Assembly (NCBI GenBank): GCA_964030785.1
Contig: OZ034970.1
Span: forward strand, 38,555,401 to 38,619,400
From: Siderastrea siderea
Taxonomy: Eukaryota; Cnidaria; Anthozoa; Scleractinia; Rhizangiidae
Reading direction: 5' to 3'
DNA length: 64,000 nt
This document shows positions 32,926 through 43,249 of the stretch, one piece after another (the stretch's first letter is position 1; every line of letters begins with the position of its first letter). The notes under the pieces were generated by a model that searched no databases, was not told where the DNA came from, and saw nothing but the letters and a program-made list of their open reading frames with translations. Made by a program: the position numbers and the translations under genes.

Positions 32926-34436
32926 TGAGTTCTGCAGTTCGGGCAGAAAATTTCATTGCTCATAATTCGCCGGGTCCAAATGAAGTGTCTCCGAATTTTG
33001 TTGTTCTGACGAATACGAGCGAACTTTCAGCGAAGGTACACGTAGCTGTGCCGAGTTCATGTCGTTGGTAATGGAGCATTGCAAAAGCCCATACAATTTG
33101 ATACGTTATATGTTGGGGGAATTTTCGGGCTCCTCGCCAAGCAGTCGGCCAACGTACGAGGTAATTGACAAGCGACTTTTTTCCAGCAACGCTCCAGCTT
33201 GGGGTATTCCTCGTCGAATGGGCGGGCGCGATGACATAGAATTGCGGGGAAGAATAGGTGACTTCTTCACTTTTTTGACCTGCTATTTGTTTTCTACTTG
33301 TGAGTTCCTTTTGCTTTGGTACATTAGTGCAAGGCATTTGACTTGTAAGCTACTGAAATTAAACAAAGTGTGTGTAATTTAGCAGATACTAATATGCGTG
33401 TATTTAGATGAAACAAATACAGGCGAATCTTGTCTCTCAAGCAGCTTCAAAAACAACTTGATCTGAATAACGCTAAATGTACCTCCGATTTCAAAATATT
33501 TGGAGAATTTTGACACAAAATTTGTCAGGATTTGCGAAGATTTTCTTGGCAAATTGGCACTTAAGTGTTTCTTCGTGGCAAAAGTATTCTGTCATTCAGT
33601 TTGAGGTCGATTGCGGAAATATATAAGCAACCTTCATCTAGAACGCCATCGCTGTTCCAAAGGGACAAACATGTAAGTCAATACTTGGCAATAAAACCAG
33701 CATGTAAATTTTGTGTTCGTGCTGACTGAAAATTTATGAAAACAGTTTATCCTATATAAGGTTACCCGGTTCTTGACCTTGCGTGACGTCTTGTTTGTAA
33801 TATTTTTTTGTAGCGTAATATTCAAAATATAATTTCAGTCGTCTTTCGTCTCTCGATTTAGTCTGTTAATTTGTTTCTTTTCATATTTTCCGTGTTTTGT
33901 TTAGTTAAAGCACCATTGCGACCTCGTTTAGGTTTTGTGGTTAAATCGGAGTAAATGTTAACGTTCATTCCGGCAAAGGGAAGAGAGTTTGATACGGTAT
34001 GCCTTTCTTTATCGCGTGGTTAGTTTTCAACTGACGAGAAATTTTTCTTTACTGTCTGGACTCTTGGACTTGACTTAACAGTAAGTGCGAAGTTTTGTAT
34101 CACATGACAATCAACCATATGCTTAGCCCAATTAAGAAGCATGTTTTGACCTGTAAAAGATGTTGAAGATCATGGGAAAAGATAGACGTCTAGTCCATCT
34201 ATTTTCTTTCAACTTTAATTCGTAGCAGTATAAACACATCACATACATTTTTTTGCCTGAGCTATATCCGACGTTAAGACCCTATTAAGTCCATTTCTAT
34301 TTCCTAATCGAAGACTCAACTGCTGAAGTAATTTGAAGAGATAAGCATATGTCGCTTGGCTGAAGAAATGAGTTATGGATAGCAAACATATTCCCGTGAT
34401 AGTAAAACTGGGCCCGCCGCACGTGAGTTCATCGGT
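32926..34436. other. Non-coding, no gene seen
   Basis: Open frames of 107 and 125 codons on opposite strands at 32960-33382 mirror each other and carry no domain. Not called as genes. Confidence 0.35.
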
Positions 34437-37400
34437 TGACCGAGTCAAGTCCGAGTCCGAGTCAAATCCGAGTCCGAGTCAAATCCGAGTCCGAGTCAAA
34501 TTGACCGTTTGTAAATGACGAAAATACTGGGAACCATAGAACCATCTTGCTGATCGCCAGTTTGGATACATGTTTGTCTGTCGGATCTGTCTGAGGATCA
34601 GGAGGCCTTACAAGTGGAAATACGGCGATAATGAAGATATGTTGCTAAAATTGTTTTTAGACAGCTGAGGTGTGAAAAGCCATCGATCGTCCAAGAATGT
34701 GAGGCCTCAATACCAGCTGATTTACACCTGGTTTGTAGGGATTCCTACCGGCCGGGCGATTTTTGCACGAAAGCAGATTCTTTTTAATTCCTTTCTCACT
34801 GATTCCTAGCAGGAATGGCTTAGCTTTTTTGCAGAATCCAACAGGTTATAAATTAGAATGACGTTTTGATTTCGCAGTGTCCCACATGATGGACTTCTAG
34901 TTCGCGCAATCACAAGTTTTAAATCGCTGTCACACGAGCTGTTATTTTTCAAATACCAAGTTTGAAAATCACATCAATTGCCTTCTGTCCTCCTCGTACT
35001 GCCAAGGAAATTGGACTTGATCTTTTTACCTGGGCTAAATGGTCTATGTATGTTGTGTTTGATTTGTCTCTCAAACATACTGCAACTCAAGGTATAAGTT
35101 TGATATATATTTTTTATCCCAGGTGCGTGTGTGTGACAAATTTTGCTCCCTCTAAAATGGTACAGCCTGATCCTCGAGAAACTATGCAATCTCAGTTTGC
35201 GTTGGTAGTTATACCCTGGGGATTATGCAAATGAGACTGGATTTGTTTCACGGCAGCCCTGAGTTATAAATCCTTCGGCTGCGCTTGTAAATAGCCAACT
35301 GGTTTGCCTCCCGCCAGTTGGGATTCTTAAAACATGTTATGTTTCATTTGCAATATTTGTTTCAGTTGTTTGAGTGGCACGCCTGTGAAATAGCTGGTCT
35401 GTCGTAAGGCAGTACCGAGGATAACTAAGCGCGCTGACCACTATAATCATCAATTTACTATTACAATTTACAGCAAAAGAATATAAACGTGTTCCACCGC
35501 ATCACTCTCCCAGGCCGCGAAAGTGAAGAGGTTGGCGACCCACCCTCCCAACGAGTAAGTCGGGCTTGATCCTGTCCGCTTCTACTTTTGCCTGGTCTTA
35601 GGCTTGTCCCAGGCCAGAGCGATTCCCCATACCTTATTACCATATCATGAAGAACAATAACCAAAGTAAAAACAAAAGATTCAGTTTGCATTACCAGAGT
35701 AGAGCACGAGCTTAGCCGGGCAAAACAAAGCTTTTTGTTCTACTGGGGTTCCAAATAGAAGAAGAGTCTATTACACCCCTATTATCCTTGATCCCACCTA
35801 CTTGTCATAACCCTGAAAATGGAGAAACTTTCCATATCTCAATGTGGAGATTGATTGTCGAACGGTCAATGATTGCTGTAACATTTTATTTTTAGTTGGT
35901 CAGTGTAGGTCGTGGTACAATGCATGTTATTTTTCAAGCTGATTAAATAATTAATGAAACTGATGAAAAACAAGTTTTATTTTCTTCATAGTATTATTTT
36001 TACATATATACAGCCATTTATTCTCTTTCTTTTCCCTTTCTCCTTTTCTCCTTTCTCTTTCTTTGTCCACTGTATATGGCCTCTTTGTACCCTTCAAGAG
36101 TTGGTTGCGTGACTTGTCTGCTATGAAATTAAAATTAAAATTTATTTTAACATTATTATTATTTCAGCAATAAAACGAAACAATAAAATGAATTCTTAAC
36201 ATCATCTATCTAATACCAAAATAAATAATTGCAGCAACTATTAAAGTTATTGATAAGTGAAATTTAAATCATACATCCTGCATGGATTGTGGCTGCCAAT
36301 GGTGGAAGGAAAACAAAAAATGGAAGCAGAATCCCGTATGCGAACATTTTCTTTGGTCCAGATTATTATTCTTTCTATAATTAAATGGGCTTTTTACCCA
36401 TGAAGATACCATTTTACTGTGTACCACTGTCAACAAACTACACAATTTTCAGATTACAACTTAAATATTCTACAAATATTTTCTTAATTTATTTCATTCA
36501 AGATACGTAAATTTGTGAGTTATTCATTTATTTATCGTCTTCGGAGATACTAGCACATGTATTGTGAGATACCCCAAAATTGAAAGAGAAATGGAGTTTA
36601 CAGTATGTGTGCAATGGCTCGCTGCTTACCGTTGGGGCATCTTTTGCCACATTTTGTTGTAGCCGTGAAAATTGACTCTAATAAATCCTCATCAGTACCG
36701 TAACTGCAAACAAAAATTATTTGAGTTAAACATCATGCACTCCAAGAGAGTGACACAACGTTGGATGACCTCATAAACCAGTGCCCTCATATTAATACAT
36801 ACATCTTGGACAGAACTGTTAGGATTCTTCTAATGAATGAAAATTCTTTACGGAACAATTCTACCGTGTACCCTCTCTGCCCTAAAAAGAAGTCTGATGA
36901 TATCGTCAGACCTTCTCTTCAAACTTGTTTCAGGGGAAGGAGAGGGGAAAAGGAAAATCATGTGCTCGTTCTGCATTTGTCTCGACTACTTTTAAATTCA
37001 AAAACCTAGAGCCAATGTCATTAACAACGTATCAATCCTGTTGATAGTCAAATCCCCGGGGAGCCCCGGGATCAAATCTATCACGTCTATCACTGAATTT
37101 GAGCTGTTAAATCAGGAGTCTGTGAAAAGTCAAGGATCGAGGACAAACATTATTTTGCTGGTTACAACAGGAAAAAGAATACAAAAACTATCCTGTCTTT
37201 CGATGACTTTACCTCGAGACTTGATCACGTCTCTGTCCTTGAAATCTGTCCAGAAATAAAAATAAAAGACCGTCAGTTCTGCTGTCAATTGATGTTTACA
37301 ACACAAAAAAAATGCAAAGAAAAATCCTTCAGCCTTTTGTAAACTAATTTAATACCACATTCATAAATTAAAGAACAAGATTTCAATAAACGCGCTTAGC

Positions 37401-37515
37401 TTACCACTCGCTATCGACTCGCCATCTTTGTTCGACGTTGGGGAGCTATACCGCTGACCAGTGACTCGGTCTGCTGACTCGGACTCGGATTTGACTCGGG
37501 CTCGGTTGTGACTCG
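34437..37515. mobile_element. Candidate 3.1-kb element bounded by inverted GACTCGG arrays
   Basis: The left end carries TTGACCGAGTCAAG followed by tandem TCCGAGTCCGAGTCAAA (34437-34502). The right end carries the opposite orientation, GACTCGGACTCGGATTTGAC...GACTCGGTAAA (about 37467-37515). Flanking CCGCACGTGAG on the left and CTGCACGTA on the right are loosely symmetric. The interior has no transposase frame of useful length. Boundaries and identity as a single element are inference. Confidence 0.4.
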
Positions 37516-37917
37516 GTAAATGGATTTACTCCGCTGCACGTATACTATGCACTTTTATGAGCATACCAAAAATTATATTTTGCTACGGATAATAATCTAA
37601 AAGTGTCAAACTTTTACATCGTATTTGCAGCTAAAAGTTTCGTCTCAGGGCAATATTTCAAACGTCTTTATCTCGAGTAAGTGGACATGCTGCAAACAGA
37701 AGTGATCGGACAATGAGCAACATACTGTATAGCAAGAGTCTACTGTTTATCCACTGATAATTCAGAATTTTCCTATTTGTTTCAGACGCTTCTTTTGAGA
37801 GCCTCCGGGACACAGTCCGCTAACCTTGTCATCTGCTACAATCACTTCTTCTACCGCACGTCATGTGCTGAGCTCTTGGCTGGACAACAAACACACAGTC
37901 CGACATAATCACTAACC

Positions 37918-39796
37918 ATGGGAAAATTTCTTAGGTGTCTCGTTTTCTTCTTTATATTGCTGTGTTTGGTCTGTCTTCTGTATGTGTACGTTGTTACTAA
38001 TCAAGTACTGATCGGATTTCGGCGCTGGCAGCAGACTGCAGATCATTTCACGTAAGTTAAATGTTCAGTTTTTAATTACAGTTTTAACGGCGACAAAGAG
38101 AAACGACAAGAATTGTTTTAATAACTAGAGTGAAACTACCAACCATACTAAATAGTAAACACGCGAGGAAGCGCGAAAATCGCCTACACGTGAAGACGTG
38201 ACGCGCATGGTAGTGAGCCGAAAAGTCCACGGGGAAACCACTTCAACACGGTAGGAGATATTGTAGGAGGTACGGTAGACTAGCGCTTACTCGAACACAC
38301 AAGGGAAAACAAAAATGATTCGAGATAAAGGAAGGTTCAAGACAAACAGTCGTAAATAAGTGAGAAAATCAACTAGAGGAACCGATTTTCAGTTCGAGAT
38401 AGCGAGGAATTCAAGATAGAATCGAAAAAGCAAGGTTTCCTACATAAACATTCTACATCAAAACATACGACATACAAATGCAACTGACAGCAACCCCCAA
38501 TTCTGCCCTTATTTTCCGCCAACAGCTAATTCACGGTTTTAAGAACTGCATCTTTTTTGGTTTGGTCGAAAAGGAGACTTCAAATCAAAACATATTGCTT
38601 TTTTATTAATATGAAAGAACTCTTCAAGTTACTATAGTTATCTTTCTTACAGGACGGGAAATGCCGGCACAAACAATTTTTTTCAGAAGGCTGAGTGTTG
38701 GCCTGTTCAACAAATTCTTTTTCTCAAAACGCACAAAACTGGATCAAGTACCATGGCGAACATCTTCTTTCGTTATGGAGACGTGAGGGATCTTAGGTTT
38801 GTTCTTTCAGGTGGCACAAATCTAGGCTGGCCATCAAAATTTAGAATTACTCATCCACTCCAACTTTACGGCCACCCTGACATATTGTGCAGTCACTCAA
38901 GATTTAACAAGAAACCAATGAACTGGCTTTTTCCACCTGAGACTAGCAACTACGTGACAATCCTTAGAAATCCAGTGGACAATTTTGAGTCTGTTTATAA
39001 CTTTTATCACCTGGGCAAAGTCTTTGGTATAGGAGACACCCCGGACCATTCCTTGGAGAAATTCTTAGATGAGCCAATGCCATACTATATTGAACACAGC
39101 TGTGGAGGGGTTACATGTTTGGGAAGAAACCCCATGATGTTTGATTTGGGTTTAGACTTGAAGTATTTCGAAAATGCCACGGCTGTTACTGAGTACATCC
39201 AGTTCTTAGACAAAGAGTTTGATCTGGTTATGATCATGGACTACTTTGACGAATCACTGGTGATGATGAAGCGAATGCTATGCTGGGAGATGGATGACAT
39301 TTTGTATGTAAAACTTAACGAGCGCCAAGACAAGGAAAAGGCTACTAGCTTGAGTGCAGAAGTGAAAGAAAACATAAGACAATGGAATAAAGCGGACGTT
39401 TTGTTATTTAACTACTTTAATGAAACGTTTTGGAGAAAAGTTGCCATGGAAGGACCTGGCTTTTACGAAGATCTGTCTGCTTTCCGTCGAAGGAAACAGG
39501 AGATAAAGGAATTGTGTTTAAACGGGAGTCGACTTCAAAATGCTTTCGGGAGGAAATATGTTAAGGGATACGCACTGAGAAATGATCTAGATTTAAGTTC
39601 AAAAGTTTTATGTGAAAGTTTGGTGAGAAAGGAAAATGACTTCCTTGCATACCTGAGAAAAAAACGTGAAGCAAAACTAACGGAACTTCAGCTAGTGAAT
39701 GAAAATAACAGGATTACGAAAGAAACTGGCTGGGATAAGGTAAGCGATATGAGATATGTATCCTTAAAAATCCGAATGGCACGTAGCCACGATTAA
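37918..39796 (+). CDS. Galactose-3-O-sulfotransferase-like Golgi enzyme, two exons, intact
   Basis: Exon 1 is 37918-38051, exon 2 is 38653-39796 (GTAAGT...TTACAG intron of 601 bp, phase 2), giving 425 residues. Such enzymes transfer sulfate from PAPS to the 3-OH of galactose on glycolipids or glycans in the Golgi lumen. A short cytosolic N-terminus (MGKFLR) precedes a hydrophobic signal anchor at about residues 7-28, giving type II topology. LKTHKTGSST (69-78) is the 5'-phosphosulfate-binding loop, and TILRNPVDNFES (147-158) is the 3'-phosphate-binding motif with its Arg and Ser. Length fits the Gal3ST family (about 400-490). A damaged paralogue lies 26 kb upstream in the same orientation, so the locus was duplicated. 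The exact acceptor sugar cannot be told from sequence. Confidence 0.88.
38052..38652 (+). other. Intron of the intact sulfotransferase-like gene
   Basis: GT...AG intron, 601 bp. It aligns with the pseudogene intron at 12055-13255 and lacks the (TTA)n-tailed insertion found there. Confidence 0.85.
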
Positions 39797-40140
39797 AGCA
39801 CGTAAGAGAATAGGTGCCAAAGAAGAGCATATTTTGTGTTTGTATATATCTTAGTGAGACAATTTTTAAAAAAGTACCGATAACTTTTCGGGTTTAGGGC
39901 TTGCGAGTCCAATCGATATATCAGCACACTGTCCAGCCACTGCCCTGTCAGACTGTTGGCATTGCAGGGGTTCAAAAAGCAAAAGGGGGTAGTGCGGGGA
40001 GAAAATTGCCTCTTATGCTGACCACACTTGATTTTTCTAGTCAAGACAACTGCTTGCAAACTGCATCATCATCACCACCACCACCACCAGTATTTCACAA
40101 AACTAACGATAACCTGTTTTCTTCATTAATACATGTTTTC
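39797..40140. other. 3' flank of the sulfotransferase-like gene
   Basis: Likely 3' UTR and spacer. A CAT/CAC triplet tract lies at 40061-40090. No further gene seen. Confidence 0.35.
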
Positions 40141-40437
40141 TTCAGTTAAAAAATTTGTTGCTGGTTTCTTTACTAAGCATCAGTGCTTACGTGAGGGTTT
40201 TTAGGGCTTTCTTTGAAGTAATAGGGTAACAAAACAATTTTACTGAAATTAACAAGTTCCGCGACTTTCCTTGCGCCTGGTCCTCTTGCAAACTTAGGAA
40301 CTAGTTTTTCCTTCTCAAACAGGACTAATTTTCCTTTTACGGATCGCAAATGGGCCCTAAATTTTGCTATCTGGAACAAAAACGTCCTTTTGGTAGCAAA
40401 GAAGAACATAACTATTCCTTTAAACACATTATCGGAA

Positions 40438-40815
40438 CAAAAAAGACCTATTTACGTTGTTCTTTTTTTAAATAGTTCGTTCCATCTGTATTGTAGAGGA
40501 ATGAAAGTTCCTATCTGAATTTCGCTTTGGTAATAAAGGAACCACTCCGTTGTGCATAAAGGAACAAAGTGTTCTGTTTGCAGTTCCCTCTGTGCAAAAT
40601 TTGGGAACCCTTTGTTCCATTTATTAAAAAGGTGAAGAAGGGTCCATTTTGTTCCTGATTAACGATACGAAAAACACTTCGGTCCCCTTAAATAACCAGA
40701 GCAAGGTGTTCCTAATTAAGCATTGTAAGAGTCGGACATGAATGAGGAAACTGCGTTCCTTGTTTAAGGAACACGTGTATTTAAATCGTTCCTAATCCAT
40801 TGAATAGGAATGCCT
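40438..40815. repeat. GTTCC/GGAAC-rich left flank of the recombinase-helicase locus
   Basis: GGAAC or GTTCC occurs more than ten times in about 380 bp, including the palindrome at 40766-40783. Comparable density is seen only in the right flank (47820-47905 and its duplicate). Confidence 0.6.
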
Positions 40816-41016
40816 TGTTCTTATGTCAAAGGGCAAGGCCAGGCAATCGTGGGCAAGTTGTGATTCATCCCTATGGCTATTGTTTTCGACATTCCCGAGA
40901 GTAACAGGCATGTCTAAACATGTTTCAGCATCAACATCACTACTATTTAAGCGTGTTTCAGATAAAAAGAGGACGTGTGTCGAGCAACAGTTGATAGTCT
41001 TGTTTTTGTGCTACAA

Positions 41017-42702
41017 ATGAGTAAACGCATCAAGGAAATTGACTGGTCAAAGATAGCCGGTGCATCCCCAAAGCCAAAACGACTTCACTTGGAAGAGGAC
41101 GAAAGTGATGGATTTTTCCACTGCCCTGTGCAAACGTGTGATCATGATACATTTTCAACTCAAAGGGGTTGCAGAAAACACGTTAAGAACAAGCACGCTT
41201 GGTTTTATTACTTTGATTCAAAGCCTGATGACTGTCTAAACCCAGTCAATACAGACAACAGCGAACAAAAAGGTGGGACATCTATTCATTCTACTAAATT
41301 GCTACCATCCTTTGACATTTCAAGTACTATTGGAAAGCTGTTTCAAAGCTGGCTAATTGGAAGTGGTGGTGGATGTATGAGTATCAGGCAGGCTCAGCAG
41401 GTCGTTCGTAAGAGCTTCAAATATCTAAAGTTCTGCTGTGAAGATGACGAGGAAGAGTTAAATTGGAACATGGTTGATATCAGTTTGAGTTCACCAAACT
41501 TTCTATTTCGATTCGTCGATGCAATGCAAACCGATTGGGGTTTGGGTCATGCCGGTCGCCTAGCCTACTTGGACTCTATTGCTGACTTGATTGATTTTCG
41601 CAAAACACATGGTGCACCAGATGCAATATTAAGCAACCTGAATTCAACTGAAGTCTATTTGAAAAGGGCTCGCAAGACGGTTTCTAAAATGATGAGGCTA
41701 CAATGGACTAACGACCTAGACATTGACACTTTAGAGTCAAAGGGGCATTGGGCTACTTTAGACGAACTTTTACAGGTGGTTTCGAAAAACCTGCCGCGTT
41801 TTGAAAGCGTGCTCAAGATCTGCAAAGAAAAGCCAGGCGAGGTGCCTCCTTCAGATTTGTCGTTTGCGACCAAGTTTTTGGCAGTGTTTTTATTCATAAA
41901 GGTGAAGGGTTCCCGGCCAATGACCTATCAATATTTGACCGTTGACATGGTCGAAGCAGCCAAGAACAACGGCGGTTTCATAGACCAAAAGAAGTTCAAA
42001 ACTACGGCCAACTATGGTTTCGATTCACTACTTTTGACAAAAACCAGCATGCAAGTTTTGGATGGCTACATTTTCCATATTCGACCCCTTTTGAAACCAA
42101 ACTGCGAATACGTTCTTGTGAACAGAAACGGGGATCAAGACAGTAGGATTGGTCAACTCATGAGCAAGATGGTGTTCGACGCTACGGGCAAGTACATTCA
42201 TCCGACCCGCTATCGGCAAATTGTCGAGACTGCGAGCCACGACAAGTTGAACGACAAGGAGCAGGACGCGATCTCCGAGGATCAAAAGCACAGCTCCGTG
42301 GTGGCTAAGGTACACTACCAAAAACAGCGGTCTCGCGAGGTTGCCACAAGGGCCCACGAGTGTCTCAAAAAACTTCAAGGCGACATGGGGGCACAACTGG
42401 AAGAAGAAGTTTGTTTCCGGCTCTCCCAAAGCCCGAGCTCCTCTTCCGATCAAGAACGAGCGAACGAAAGTTTGTGCGGAGATACCGAAGTACCACAACA
42501 GCCCGTCGAAAGCAATTCTAGTCACGGACCGAAAAGAAAAATCCTTTTATTTACTGCAGACGAAGACAAGTATTTGCGCGCAGGCATAAATTGCCATGGC
42601 TATGGCCATTGGTTAGCCATTTTGAGGGATCCCAGATACAAGTTCCAAAAGGGCAGAACGGCAAACTCTCTCTTGAACCGCGCCTTGCGAAAGTTTAAGT
42701 AG
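41017..42702 (+). CDS. Crypton-like tyrosine recombinase with C2H2 finger and Myb/SANT-like domain
   Basis: 561 residues from ATG 41017 (MSKRIKEIDWSKIAG); the frame is open to 40975 but without an earlier ATG. A basic stretch PKPKR (18-22) precedes a C2H2 finger with C36, C41, H55 and H60. The recombinase core has the full catalytic set: R300 in KGSRPMTYQYLTVDMV, H395-P-T-R398 in the HxxR box, H425 in KHSS and the nucleophile Y434 in VHYQK, nine residues later, as in active family members. Residues about 506-561 form a Myb/SANT-like domain (FTADEDKYLRAG...HWLAILRDPRY...RTANSLLNRAL) that should bind DNA. Tyrosine recombinases cut and rejoin DNA through a 3'-phosphotyrosine. The frame is single-exon and undamaged, so it could be active. 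I recall similar predicted proteins from cnidarians. Confidence 0.85.
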   Translation: MSKRIKEIDWSKIAGASPKPKRLHLEEDESDGFFHCPVQTCDHDTFSTQRGCRKHVKNKHAWFYYFDSKPDDCLNPVNTDNSEQKGGTSIHSTKLLPSFDISSTIGKLFQSWLIGSGGGCMSIRQAQQVVRKSFKYLKFCCEDDEEELNWNMVDISLSSPNFLFRFVDAMQTDWGLGHAGRLAYLDSIADLIDFRKTHGAPDAILSNLNSTEVYLKRARKTVSKMMRLQWTNDLDIDTLESKGHWATLDELLQVVSKNLPRFESVLKICKEKPGEVPPSDLSFATKFLAVFLFIKVKGSRPMTYQYLTVDMVEAAKNNGGFIDQKKFKTTANYGFDSLLLTKTSMQVLDGYIFHIRPLLKPNCEYVLVNRNGDQDSRIGQLMSKMVFDATGKYIHPTRYRQIVETASHDKLNDKEQDAISEDQKHSSVVAKVHYQKQRSREVATRAHECLKKLQGDMGAQLEEEVCFRLSQSPSSSSDQERANESLCGDTEVPQQPVESNSSHGPKRKILLFTADEDKYLRAGINCHGYGHWLAILRDPRYKFQKGRTANSLLNRALRKFK

Positions 42703-43249
42703 GATAACTGTTAGAAGACAACTTGTAACTAATTAAGGAGTTAATAACGAAGGTAGTGGATGATTAACGCAGTGGAAGAAGAACAAAAACTATGGAAAAT
42801 AACTCCATATAACTTTCGAGTCGAGGGACCAATACGACAAGATCATTTATTCTGCATGTTTTGAAATATAAAGACAGGACAAAGAAAGCCATTAACTGGT
42901 GCACACATTTATTCCTGACGTGAAGTATACGAAATAACTGAACACATTTTCCATTTATTCCTTTGACTTCTTTGTTAGTCTACGCCAAGCTTTCATATCA
43001 CCGCAAACTATCTTAAACTAGACAGCGCTGTACATATCAAATCGCTCTACGATTCAACTACTACAATCACTAATCGAGCTTTATTCGCGCTACTTTACAG
43101 CAACTGATTTGATTTGTACACTCAAATTGTAACAAAAATGGATCAAGACAAATCGAAATTTCTTATGACAAGTTGAGATGCTTCATGTTCAGTGTCAATA
43201 CTCTAAAATTTCAACCTAAGTATTTCAGTATGGAAGTTTGATTTCCTTG
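42703..43249. other. Intergenic region between the convergent recombinase and helicase genes
   Basis: About 550 bp of AT-rich DNA that must hold both 3' UTRs. No ORF or structured repeat seen. Confidence 0.45.

Noticed and set aside
32960..33382. Opposing ORFs of 107 and 125 codons
   Set aside because: Mirror frames over the same DNA without domains; probably chance in a GC-richer stretch.
40823..41020. 65-codon ORF beginning MSKGKARQSW upstream of the recombinase
   Set aside because: Overlaps the recombinase start in another frame and has no domain; at most leader sequence.
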